Below are positions 26,513 to 34,727 of a stretch of 64,000 nucleotides of DNA, piece after piece. The stretch lies in contig CAZRCZ010000005.1 of the NCBI GenBank assembly GCA_964598765.1, forward strand, positions 124,001 to 188,000, written 5' to 3'. The stretch comes from CAZRCZ01 sp964598765. GTDB lineage: Bacteria > Sumerlaeota > Sumerlaeia > MVZB01 > JAJFLK01. The position numbers and the translations under genes are program-made. The notes under the pieces are model-generated. The model was not told where the DNA came from and ran no database searches. It saw only the letters and a list, made by a program, of their open reading frames with translations. Position 1 is the stretch's first letter. Every line of letters begins with the position of its first letter.

Positions 26513-28357
26513 TCATGGCCTCATGGGTTGGGTCGCGGTCGTCTTCGGCTCCGTGCTCATCGTCAGAGTGGCGGTGGTTTTCTGATCCCGACCGAGCGCC
26601 AATTGGTGAATCGTGGGGAGAGGCGCGGCGCGATACTGCTCAAATTCCGGTCCTGTCCGATAGAGCGTCACGAGCGGCACGTCCATCAATTTCCATTCTC
26701 CCAGCGGGCGAAAGATCGGCGCTTGAGTGAGAGCGCGCTCCTCATTGCCGAAAAATCCCTTGCGCCAAAGAAGAAGACGGGCGAAGAACGGCGGTTCCCC
26801 TTCCAACCGAATATCGCTCCGCAATTTTCCCCAGCGTTGAAGATGCTGAAAACATTTTTCATGCAAGGCCAAAACTTTGAGATTGCCTCCGGGCGGGATT
26901 TCCTTGTTGATCGTTTGCAGAACGTCGTCATTGACCGCCTCGCCCCAATAGGTCGTTTCAAATCCCTTGGCTTCGGCGCCGGGCAACCCACCGACGAAGG
27001 GATTAAAGTAGGACAAGAAGTAGGGATAATATCGATACTCCGCGATGCCGCCATCGAGCAAGAGGGCAAGCGCGAAGCACCAGCCCAGAAAACGCAGATG
27101 TTTTCCCGGCAGATTCAACTTGCGCCTCTTCTCGTCGGCGCGTCGCGCCAGATGGAAAATCATATTGGCTCCCGCTCCGGCCAAAAGCGCGACGGTTAGA
27201 AACACGGGAACAAAAAGTCGCTCGCCGTCGTATTTCGGCGTTTCCGGTAGCGACGCGACGCCCCAATGGGTTAAGCCGACCAGTAAATAAAGCGCCCAAA
27301 GCGGGTTCTTGAAAATTCCAACGAGCGATCCCAACAATCCCAACGCCGCGAAAATGAGGACCGAGGCCGGAACCGTCACGCCGATGATCACCGAAGGATA
27401 AAACCACGGCGCGGGAGGATTGCCGTAGCCCCATTTCTGATTCATAAACCAAACAGCGGTTTGCTGGTGCGTCGCATAGTATTGAAGATACTCAAGAACG
27501 CGATGGATCGTGTCGTTCCAGAGCCACGGCCACATCCCGACGAATGCGAGCGGTCCCAAGATCGCCATGGAAACTAAATTATGAACGCATTTGGATCGCG
27601 CATAAAGATAGCCCCAAAGAACCAACGGCGGGATTAAGAAGAAACCGTTGATCTTCGTCGCCAGCAAGACGCCGAGAAAAATTCCGGTCAGGAGCGACCA
27701 AAATCTCGAATCCAGACCCCGAACAAAGGCGTAGATCGTCAGGAGCGTCATGAAATTCAACGGGGTTTCCATCGAGGCGAAATGGGCGTGGCCGAAAATG
27801 CGCGGTAGGGCCAGATACGACAACGCGGCGATCAATCCCGCCGGAGCGTTCCATGCGCGACGCCCCAAGAGATAAAGCAAAACCAGCGTCAACCCAAACA
27901 GACCCGCGTTCGGAAACCGCATTGCCCGGATCGGTCCCATGGTTTTCTCGAAATAATGAAGCGATAGCCCGCTCAGGATTTTTTGAAAACTGGGATGCTC
28001 GTGGTGCTCATCCCACGCGGCGTCAATGGCTTCGCGGCTGAAGACGTTCTGACCGCGACAGGCGTCAATCAACCACTCCGCCGCTTTTTGCGACGGCTCG
28101 TAATAATACGCTTCGTCCCAAGCGTAACCGATTTTGTCTTGGGTCGTGGCGACGAGCGACGCTCCGGCGATGAAAAGGAGAAAGGGGATGAAAACCCATG
28201 CGCCGCTTTGGGGAGGAGGGGAAGAACGTGAAAGAGTATGGGAAGGAGAAGGATCGGAATTTTGAGATGGCGATTTTTTGCGCGTGGTGAAAGCGGGCTG
28301 TCTCGGAGCTTCCCCGGGCTTTTCAATCTCGAATTTCTTGTCGGAAGAGGCGGTCAT
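26513..28357 (-). CDS. GT39/PMT-family membrane glycosyltransferase
   Basis: 614 residues. A polar, Ser/Pro-rich N-terminus (about 1-48) precedes 10 or more membrane helices. The first extracytoplasmic loop has KIGYAWDEAYYYEPSQKAAEW with the Asp-Glu motif expected in polyprenyl-phosphate-sugar-dependent GT-C enzymes, followed by HEHPSFQKILSGLSLHYF. The soluble C-terminal part (about 430-600) resembles other dolichyl-phosphate-mannose-type transferases of the PMT_2 group. It would transfer a sugar from a lipid-phosphate donor on the periplasmic side. The acceptor is unknown. The Ser-rich N-terminus (SQNSDPSPSHTLSRSSPPP) is encoded by pyrimidine/purine-rich low-complexity DNA. Confidence 0.85.
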   Translation of the reverse strand: MTASSDKKFEIEKPGEAPRQPAFTTRKKSPSQNSDPSPSHTLSRSSPPPQSGAWVFIPFLLFIAGASLVATTQDKIGYAWDEAYYYEPSQKAAEWLIDACRGQNVFSREAIDAAWDEHHEHPSFQKILSGLSLHYFEKTMGPIRAMRFPNAGLFGLTLVLLYLLGRRAWNAPAGLIAALSYLALPRIFGHAHFASMETPLNFMTLLTIYAFVRGLDSRFWSLLTGIFLGVLLATKINGFFLIPPLVLWGYLYARSKCVHNLVSMAILGPLAFVGMWPWLWNDTIHRVLEYLQYYATHQQTAVWFMNQKWGYGNPPAPWFYPSVIIGVTVPASVLIFAALGLLGSLVGIFKNPLWALYLLVGLTHWGVASLPETPKYDGERLFVPVFLTVALLAGAGANMIFHLARRADEKRRKLNLPGKHLRFLGWCFALALLLDGGIAEYRYYPYFLSYFNPFVGGLPGAEAKGFETTYWGEAVNDDVLQTINKEIPPGGNLKVLALHEKCFQHLQRWGKLRSDIRLEGEPPFFARLLLWRKGFFGNEERALTQAPIFRPLGEWKLMDVPLVTLYRTGPEFEQYRAAPLPTIHQLALGRDQKTTATLTMSTEPKTTATQPMRP

Positions 28358-28414
28358 CGTAAAGGATTTTCAGCTTCTTCAATGGTGCGCCCGGACTCAA
28401 CAACGGCGCGAGTT

Positions 28415-28444
28415 GGGCGCTCCCTTACGGTCGCGGCTCGGATG
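28415..28444 (+). repeat. REP-like repeat copy B
   Basis: GGGCGCTCCCTTACGGTCGC followed by GGCTCGGATG. A full-length member of the 30-bp family, located between the 3' end of rpsT and the GT39-like gene, outside coding sequence. Confidence 0.85.
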
Positions 28445-28470
28445 ACAATAACCGCGGTCATCGTTCGCCG

Positions 28471-28773
28471 TCAGGATTGCGCGTCGGATTTCGGGGAGCC
28501 TTGGGACTTGTTTAGGAGCGCGTTCAATCTTTGCGACAAATGGGAAAAATGCCGCGCCGCCTTGTTCTCGTGGATCAAGCCTTTCTTGGCGGTCTTGCCG
28601 ATCACTTGGAAGGCGTCGCGCACCTGCGCCGAGGCTTGCTCGGCGTTTCCATCGGCCAGCGCCTTTTCGGCTTTCTTGAGCGCGGTTCGGAAAGCCGACC
28701 GTCCCATCCGGTTGTGTTCCCGCCTCTTGGCGGTTTGGCGAACGGCCTTGGCCGCTGATTTCTTGTTGGGCAT
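28471..28773 (-). CDS. rpsT: 30S ribosomal protein S20
   Basis: 100 residues, basic, with the S20 pattern: PNKKSAAKAVRQTAKRREHNR at the N-terminus, RTALKKAEKALADG, and GLIHENKAARHFSHLSQRLNAL near the end. It binds 16S rRNA early in 30S assembly. The C-terminal tail (NKSQGSPKSDAQS) is slightly extended. A good sigma70-like promoter and a GC-rich leader hairpin lie upstream, consistent with separate transcription and possible leader-level control. Confidence 0.97.
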   Translation of the reverse strand: MPNKKSAAKAVRQTAKRREHNRMGRSAFRTALKKAEKALADGNAEQASAQVRDAFQVIGKTAKKGLIHENKAARHFSHLSQRLNALLNKSQGSPKSDAQS

Positions 28774-28803
28774 TTCCCTCTAATTCCTCCGCAAATTTTC
28801 ATC

Positions 28804-28820
28804 CCGGGCGGATCGCCCGG
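28804..28820 (-). promoter_or_regulatory. GC-rich hairpin in the rpsT leader
   Basis: The perfect stem CCGGGCG (28804-28810) / CGCCCGG (28814-28820) with a 3-nt loop lies 31-47 nt upstream of the rpsT start codon, inside the predicted 5' leader. S20 represses its own translation in E. coli; whether this hairpin takes part in similar control is inference. Confidence 0.45.
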
Positions 28821-28847
28821 ATGTTTTCCGAATCCTCAAAACGGACC

Positions 28848-28875
28848 ATTTTATCGTTTGCGCGCGACAAGTCAA
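28848..28875 (-). promoter_or_regulatory. sigma70-like promoter for rpsT
   Basis: On the minus strand TTGACT (28870-28875) and TAAAAT (28848-28853) are separated by 16 nt. Transcription would start near 28841 and run through the leader hairpin into rpsT. Confidence 0.65.
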
Positions 28876-29011
28876 GATTTCCCTCGAAAAATCCGGGCGG
28901 GAATGATATTTTCCCGCTCTTTGCGCCATGGGGGAAGACTTGGAGAGGGAGCGCTGGGACGTGAAAAATCAGCAATGCGAAGGACTGCAATCCATCGGGA
29001 ACCGTTAAATC

Positions 29012-29401
29012 ATGCTTGAAAACTTGCCCGAATTTGTCTCATCTCTGCTCGCGCAGGCTCCATCCGGCGGCGGCGGATCGCTTTCCTCCAGCCCCTTCGG
29101 CTTCATGGTGCTCATGTTCGTCGGCCTTGCGGCGATTTACTATACGATTGTTCTCCGCCCCCAGAAGACCGAACAAAAGCAACGCCAAGACATGCTCGAC
29201 AACGTGGGCAAGGGGGACCATGCCGTCACCATCGGCGGGATTCACGGCACGATTGAGGCGGTGGACACCACCAAGGGAATTGTTTCGCTGACCGTCGCCC
29301 CCAAGACGGTCATCCGAGTGAACAAATCCGCATTGTCGAGCGTCACTCCCAAGGGGAAGGGCGGCGATTCGAAGGACGAGCCGAACGGCTCGGAGAAGTA
29401 A
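29012..29401 (+). CDS. yajC: Preprotein translocase accessory subunit YajC
   Basis: 129 residues with one membrane helix (about 31-50, FGFMVLMFVGLAAIYYTIVL) and the diagnostic RPQKTEQKQRQDMLDNVGKGDHAVTIGG core that follows it. A charged C-terminal tail (KGKGGDSKDEPNGSEK) is slightly longer than usual. It joins SecDF in the SecYEG holo-translocon. secDF starts 15 nt downstream, the standard yajC-secD-secF order. Confidence 0.95.
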   Translation: MLENLPEFVSSLLAQAPSGGGGSLSSSPFGFMVLMFVGLAAIYYTIVLRPQKTEQKQRQDMLDNVGKGDHAVTIGGIHGTIEAVDTTKGIVSLTVAPKTVIRVNKSALSSVTPKGKGGDSKDEPNGSEK

Positions 29402-29416
29402 AAGGAACCCACGGTT

Positions 29417-32164
29417 ATGAAGCGAATTTCCCTCTGGCGTCCGGCGACCATCGCGGCCATCACGCTGATTTCATTCATCCTTTTCTTTCCGACGGTGCGG
29501 TATCTCATCGCCCTGCGCGAGCCGTTGCCCGCCGATCCCGCCCAGAAGGAAGCGCGGGAAAAGGAATTGGACGAACTGCGCAAAAAGGCGATTCCGCTCG
29601 GACTCGATTTGCGCGGCGGCGTGGACGTGACGTTGATGTTGGACGAGAAGAAGGCGATGGCCGACGCCGTCAACAACATGGTCGCCACGCTCAAGAATGA
29701 TTTCGCCGACAAGAAAATCTCTGCTTCAGTTCGTCCCCTTGAAATGGAATTTGCCGTCAAGGCGCTGGACAAGGCCGACGCGCGCAACATTTTTAACACG
29801 CTTCAAAATTACGCTCCCCGACTGACCGGCGATTACTCGCAAGCCAAGTTGGAGGAGATGCAGGAAGTCAAAATCGGAATGAAGAAGGAGGCGCTGGAGG
29901 ATAAATTGCGCCAAGACATCAGCGGCGCGGAAAAAATCATCCGCACGCGCCTTGACAAGTTCGGCGTCACCCAGCCATCCATCGCCATTCAGGGGCGCGA
30001 CCGCATCCGCGTTCAAGTCGCCGGCGAAAAGGACCCGGATAAGCTGATCGAAAATTTGTCCAAATTGACCGTCTTGGAAGTTCGGCTTACGCATGAGCTT
30101 TACGGCACGCCAAACGATCCGATCAAGGACTTGCTGGATGAAAAAGGGGAATTGAAACCCGACGCCGTCGTTCCTCTCGGCTATGAAGTTGTCCCCTATC
30201 AATATGGCCGGGTGGATAAGACGACCCACGAGATGAAATACGAAAAAGGGAAATTATTGGTTGAGCGCGAAATTCGGCTGAAGGGGGACAATCTGCGCGG
30301 GACGGGTGTTCAGCAGGATCCCTTCGATTTGGAAAATCCTATTAAGGTCTCGCTTCAGTTCGATGACAAGGGGGGAAAAATCTTCGCCGATCTGACCAAG
30401 GAGAGCGTGGAGAAGGCCAAACAGGACGGCCATCCGCGCAATCTGGCGATTCTCATTGATGGCGTGGTTATCACGGCTCCCCGCCTTGGCGTGATCATTA
30501 CCGGAGGGAATGCCGTAATCGAAGGGGGATTCCAGCGCGAGGACGCGACCGACTTGAGTCTCCTTCTCAAAGCCGGCTCGCTTCCCGCGCCGCTTGTTCC
30601 CGAAAGCAAGCACGCCGTTGGCGCGACGCTTGGAACGGAATCCATTTTTGCGGGCGTTCGCGCGCTCTTCTGGGCGACTCTCGCCGTTGTCGCCTTTATG
30701 GTCATCTACTACGGCATGGCCGGGTGCATCGCCGTCGTCGCGCTGGTGTTGAATGTCCTTGTGGTGTTGGCCGCGCTCGCGCTTTCCAACTCCACTCTGA
30801 CGCTCTCCGGAATCGGCGGTATCATGCTGACGATCGGCATGGCCGTGGACGCCAATGTGCTGATCTACGAGCGCATTCGGGAGGAATTGGAGGACGGCAA
30901 GACGCTCAAGCAGGCGATTTCGCTCGGCTATGACCGCGCCTTTTCCGTCATTTTTGACGCCCACGTCACGACGCTCGTCACCGCGCTCGCGCTTTTGCAA
31001 TTCACCGAAGGCTCGGTTTTCGGCTTCGCGCTGACGATGACGTTCGGGTTGATCTCGAATCTCTACACCGGATTGACCGTCACCTACACGCTTTGCGCGC
31101 TCTGGTTCCAATGGCGCGGGAATCTAGGATTGGGCAAACTTCGGATGTTCGCCCATACCGCCTTCGATTTTATCAAAATGCGATACGTCACGATCGGTGG
31201 GTCGTGGCTTTTCATCGGCGTTGGCGCGATTGCCCTCTATCTGCACGGCGGGTTGAATTTCGGCGTGGATTTTGCCGGCGGCGTCTTGACGGAAATTCAT
31301 TTCGTCAAACCGACCACGGAGGAAGAAATCCGAGGTCATCTTCATCAAGCCGGATTGGAGGGGGAGCGCGTTCAAAGTGTTCCCGGGACCTCGGATTTCA
31401 TCATCCGCGTCAAGGCGATGAAATCCAAGGAGGCCGGAGCTGGACGCGGCGATTCCAATGCGACGGAAGCCGCCGTGCGTCAGGCATTGGTTCCCTACAG
31501 CGCAGAAGGATTCCAAATCAAAAACATGACGACCTTTGGCGCGGAAACCGGACAGGAATTCAAAAAAATGGCGATCTCCGTCGTCGCCCTGTCCGCCCTT
31601 GCCATCATCGCCTATCTATGGATTCGGTTTGAATTGGTGTTCGGCGTCGCCGCCGTTATTGCTCTGGTTCACGATCTATTCATAACGGCGATTCTTGCTT
31701 CATTCTGGCACGTTGAAATCACGTTGGATACGGTCGCCGCCTTAATGGTGCTTCTAGGGTTTTCGGTCAACGACACCATCGTCATCTTCGACCGAATCCG
31801 CGAAAACACGCGCAAAATGCCGGGAAAAAATTTCGGCGAGCTTTGCAATCTCGCCATGAACCAATCGCTGGCGCGGACGATTATCACTTCCGGAACGGTG
31901 TTTCTTGTGGTCGTCGTCATGCTGTTTATTGGCGGCGAGGGATTGAAACCATTCGCCAAGGTGATGACGATTGGCGCGATCGTCGGGACCTATTCATCCG
32001 ATTTCATCGCCGCGCCGGCGGTTTACATTTGGAATCTCTACCGCAAGAATCGCGTCGTAGCGCAACTGACGGCCAAAAAGCATACCGGTCCCGAACCGGC
32101 CCGCGTCCCGGGAGCCGAAGCCACCCCCGGCGCCGGCCGCTTGCCCCGCAGTCGGGCGGTCTGA
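29417..32164 (+). CDS. secDF: Protein translocase subunit SecDF (fused SecD-SecF)
   Basis: 915 residues, one polypeptide. The SecD part (about 1-590) has the first helix, IPLGLDLRGGVDVTLMLD, a periplasmic P1 domain, and helices with TLTLSGIGGIMLTIGMAVDANVLIYERIREEL (the Asp-containing proton-path region). The SecF part (about 600-880) repeats the pattern with HGGLNFGVDFAGGVLTEIHF and ALMVLLGFSVNDTIVIFDRIREN. It uses the proton gradient to pull exported proteins across the inner membrane. The basic C-terminal tail is Pro/Ala-rich. It is coupled to yajC upstream. Confidence 0.97.
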   Translation: MKRISLWRPATIAAITLISFILFFPTVRYLIALREPLPADPAQKEAREKELDELRKKAIPLGLDLRGGVDVTLMLDEKKAMADAVNNMVATLKNDFADKKISASVRPLEMEFAVKALDKADARNIFNTLQNYAPRLTGDYSQAKLEEMQEVKIGMKKEALEDKLRQDISGAEKIIRTRLDKFGVTQPSIAIQGRDRIRVQVAGEKDPDKLIENLSKLTVLEVRLTHELYGTPNDPIKDLLDEKGELKPDAVVPLGYEVVPYQYGRVDKTTHEMKYEKGKLLVEREIRLKGDNLRGTGVQQDPFDLENPIKVSLQFDDKGGKIFADLTKESVEKAKQDGHPRNLAILIDGVVITAPRLGVIITGGNAVIEGGFQREDATDLSLLLKAGSLPAPLVPESKHAVGATLGTESIFAGVRALFWATLAVVAFMVIYYGMAGCIAVVALVLNVLVVLAALALSNSTLTLSGIGGIMLTIGMAVDANVLIYERIREELEDGKTLKQAISLGYDRAFSVIFDAHVTTLVTALALLQFTEGSVFGFALTMTFGLISNLYTGLTVTYTLCALWFQWRGNLGLGKLRMFAHTAFDFIKMRYVTIGGSWLFIGVGAIALYLHGGLNFGVDFAGGVLTEIHFVKPTTEEEIRGHLHQAGLEGERVQSVPGTSDFIIRVKAMKSKEAGAGRGDSNATEAAVRQALVPYSAEGFQIKNMTTFGAETGQEFKKMAISVVALSALAIIAYLWIRFELVFGVAAVIALVHDLFITAILASFWHVEITLDTVAALMVLLGFSVNDTIVIFDRIRENTRKMPGKNFGELCNLAMNQSLARTIITSGTVFLVVVVMLFIGGEGLKPFAKVMTIGAIVGTYSSDFIAAPAVYIWNLYRKNRVVAQLTAKKHTGPEPARVPGAEATPGAGRLPRSRAV

Positions 32165-32200
32165 TCCGTCAACGCATCTTTACTTAAATTCCACCATCGT

Positions 32201-32226
32201 TTTCTTGCTCTTACTCTTGCTCTTGC
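32201..32226 (+). repeat. CTTGCT/CTTACT hexamer tract
   Basis: About four CTTGCT/CTTACT-like hexamers in a row (TCTTGCTCTTACTCTTGCTC and on), in the gap between secDF and the GT2 gene. It is a pyrimidine-rich low-complexity repeat like those at 19.0 and 23.6 kb. Confidence 0.6.
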
Positions 32227-32321
32227 ACGAAAATGCTCCCGCTTAATTGAGCGACGTTTAGGCAATCAAACCATACCCCTACGGCTCAGGCGAAAGTTTA
32301 TGGGGATCGGCGCACAAGCAA

Positions 32322-33179
32322 ATGGATAGGTCTCCTCCCAAAATCACCCTTGTCACTCCATCCTTCAACCAAGGGGAATTTCTGCGGGACAACCTCGAAA
32401 GCGTCCGCACGCAAACAGGGGTCGAAATCGAGCATATCGTCATGGACGGCGGCTCGACCGACGATTCGGTCTCAATCATCCAGCAACACGCCGCGCATCT
32501 TGCTTATTGGCAATGCCAAAAGGACGGCGGACAGACTGACGCGCTGATTCAAGGGTTCAAACGAGCCACGGGCGAAGTTTTCGGTTGGCTGAATTCGGAC
32601 GACTATCTTTGGGAGCCGCAAGCCTTGCGCCACGTCGTGGAAGCGTTCGCGGAGCATCCCGAAGCCGATCTCGTCACAGGGGACATGGTTTACGTCACCC
32701 GCGACCGAAAGCCGATTTTGATGGACATGACTTGGAAACCGACCGGCGACGACTTGCGCTATTTCATGGCGATTCCCCAGCAATCCACCTTCTGGCGGCG
32801 AAGCGCCTACGAGCGCGTGGGAGGACTGAACCTCGACCTTCATTTCTGCATGGATTTCGATCTCTTCCAGCGTATGAGCGAGAAGGGGAAAATCATTCGC
32901 ATCCCGCACGTCATTTCCGCTTTTCGTCTTCAACGCGAGTCGAAGACCTACAAGATGAAGGAAATTCATCGGCGGGAACGGGCGCGATGCCTTCTGCGAA
33001 GTCTGGGGCGCGAAAGTCCGGGGGCGAGGGGAGCGATGAAAGGATTACGACTACGCGCGGAGTCGCTTCGGGCCGAACTCGATGCCATCCTCAAGGGGCG
33101 CAAATTGCCGACTTACGCCAATGCGCGAATCGAATTGATGAGTTTCTTTGTCCTACTACGTCACAAGTTGAGAGCTTAG
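32322..33179 (+). CDS. Glycosyltransferase family 2
   Basis: 285 residues. KITLVTPSFNQGEFLRDNLES, IEHIVMDGGSTDDSVSII and VFGWLNSDDYLWEPQALR (DXD-type metal site near residue 92) place it in GT2, close to enzymes of capsule and exopolysaccharide clusters. QQSTFWRRSAYERVGGLNLDLHFCMDFDLFQRM is the acceptor-side signature. No membrane segment is evident. It stands alone on the plus strand between secDF and a convergent histidine-kinase gene, so it is not in an obvious glycan operon. Confidence 0.9.
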   Translation: MDRSPPKITLVTPSFNQGEFLRDNLESVRTQTGVEIEHIVMDGGSTDDSVSIIQQHAAHLAYWQCQKDGGQTDALIQGFKRATGEVFGWLNSDDYLWEPQALRHVVEAFAEHPEADLVTGDMVYVTRDRKPILMDMTWKPTGDDLRYFMAIPQQSTFWRRSAYERVGGLNLDLHFCMDFDLFQRMSEKGKIIRIPHVISAFRLQRESKTYKMKEIHRRERARCLLRSLGRESPGARGAMKGLRLRAESLRAELDAILKGRKLPTYANARIELMSFFVLLRHKLRA

Positions 33180-33215
33180 CTCTCGATTCGAATCCTGAAG
33201 CGCGTTTCCGAAGAA

Positions 33216-34727
33216 TCAATATAAAGGGTAGGTGAGCGTGAACGTCGTCCCTTCGTTCACTTGACTCTTGACCGTGATGCGTCCGCCAGTTCCCTTGACC
33301 AATTTATTCGTCAAAGTCAATCCGATGCCCATCCCTTCATAGACGCGGGTGAGTTGATTATCCACCTGATAAAACGAGTCGAAAATCTTGGCGAGTTTTT
33401 CGGGCGGAATGCCGATTCCCGAATCCGCGATGTGAATGGACAACTCGCCGTCCTTCGGAATGAACTCAACTTTTGTTTTCCCTTTGTCTTTCCCAAACTT
33501 GATGGCGTTGTCAATCAGGTGATAGAGAATCCGCGAAAGTCGCTTTTCGTCGGCGCGGATGAGAGGAACCGTCGTCGGCACGACCGGTTCGATCTCCGCC
33601 GATTTGCTGACTCGCCGAGGCTCAAGCTTCGGGAGCGTTTCCATCAGGATATTAAGCGGATCCACGGCTTGGAGATTCACCTCGACGGCGATGCCGGTGT
33701 CAATCTCGACGATCTCGATTAAGTCATTGATGATGTTTGTCAGCCGCTCGGCATGGTGCAGAACTCGGTTCAGAATTTCAGATTGGCGAGCGGAAATTTC
33801 TCCAACTTGGCCGTTGGCCAGAAGACGGGAAAACCCGGTAATGGCGGTCAGGGGCGAACGTAATTCGTGACTCACCGTCGAGAGGAAATTGGTCTTCAGC
33901 GTGTCCAGCGCCTTGAGGCTTTCATTGCTCTCCTTCAATTCCGCGAAGAGGTCCGCCTTTTCCAGCGTAATGGCCGCCTGATTGCAAAACCAATCCATGT
34001 GAAGTTGATCAATGTCGTCCAGCGGTAGCGGCTCGAATTGTTTGTCCGCAATCAAAATCAAGCGTCCGCCCTTGGAAGTCCCGATGTTCGCCCACAACGA
34101 ATCCCCTTGAAGAATTTTCTTGAGCGCGAGAGGAACGGAGGATTGTTCCATTTCGCGTCGCGTGACCAGCAAGGAGGACTTGGCTTTCAGAAGTCTCGGA
34201 AAGAAATCGCGCCCGGTCTCCGTTGACGATCCAATCTCCGGAATTTTCAAGCCCCAAGAAAGCGAACGCATTTGATCGAAGAGGGGATTGCGTCCGTGAA
34301 ATTTGGCGGCAAGCGTTGCCCAGAAAGCTCCGGAGTGCGTTTCATCATGGCTCTGATAGAAGAGCGCCGCCTCGTCTATCCACTCCAATTCCAAACCTTC
34401 CGGGTGGCTGACGGCGCGATCCAACGCTTCTTCTTCCTCCAGCTCGGTTCGGACTCGATCATGCGCCTCCCGATCCAACATTCCGTACGAGGCGCACGGC
34501 TCGAACCGCTCCTCGACGGAATCAAATTTCAAGATTATCCCACGCGAGAAACCCATGCCCCTCGGAGAAACCAAAATCGCCGCAAGAATCGAATAAAGAT
34601 CGGATTGGTTGAGCGTTGAACGCAACGCCTCATGGATGCGATTCATCATCCGCGCGCGGTTCATCAACCGCGCCGGAAGCGAGCCGGTGGGAAGCGGGTT
34701 ATCCGATCGAAAGGGTTGCGGCTCCAT
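33216..34727 (-). CDS. Soluble sensor histidine kinase with GAF domain
   Basis: 503 residues without membrane helices. An N-terminal sensor region (about 20-260, GAF-like: LYSILAAILVSPRGMGFSRGIILKFD) is followed by a HisKA domain with phospho-His in TVSHELRSPLTAITGFSRLL (near 290) and a HATPase domain (N box YHLIDNAIKFG, G1 IADSGIGIPPEKL, G2 EGMGIGLTLTNKL). It has no receiver domain and no adjacent response-regulator gene. Its start overlaps the end of the PP2C-phosphatase gene by 29 nt, so the two are translationally coupled and probably act in one pathway. Confidence 0.93.
   Translation of the reverse strand: MEPQPFRSDNPLPTGSLPARLMNRARMMNRIHEALRSTLNQSDLYSILAAILVSPRGMGFSRGIILKFDSVEERFEPCASYGMLDREAHDRVRTELEEEEALDRAVSHPEGLELEWIDEAALFYQSHDETHSGAFWATLAAKFHGRNPLFDQMRSLSWGLKIPEIGSSTETGRDFFPRLLKAKSSLLVTRREMEQSSVPLALKKILQGDSLWANIGTSKGGRLILIADKQFEPLPLDDIDQLHMDWFCNQAAITLEKADLFAELKESNESLKALDTLKTNFLSTVSHELRSPLTAITGFSRLLANGQVGEISARQSEILNRVLHHAERLTNIINDLIEIVEIDTGIAVEVNLQAVDPLNILMETLPKLEPRRVSKSAEIEPVVPTTVPLIRADEKRLSRILYHLIDNAIKFGKDKGKTKVEFIPKDGELSIHIADSGIGIPPEKLAKIFDSFYQVDNQLTRVYEGMGIGLTLTNKLVKGTGGRITVKSQVNEGTTFTLTYPLY

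Noticed and set aside
28880..28920. Hairpin GCGGGAA/TTCCCGC followed by pyrimidines near 28899-28919 as a terminator
   Set aside because: It lies between divergent genes, has no T-run, and no gene ends nearby on either strand.
33182..33200. GATTCGAATC as a tRNA T-arm
   Set aside because: The gap is only 36 nt between two genes, too short for a tRNA, and no acceptor stem is present; the motif is simply palindromic.
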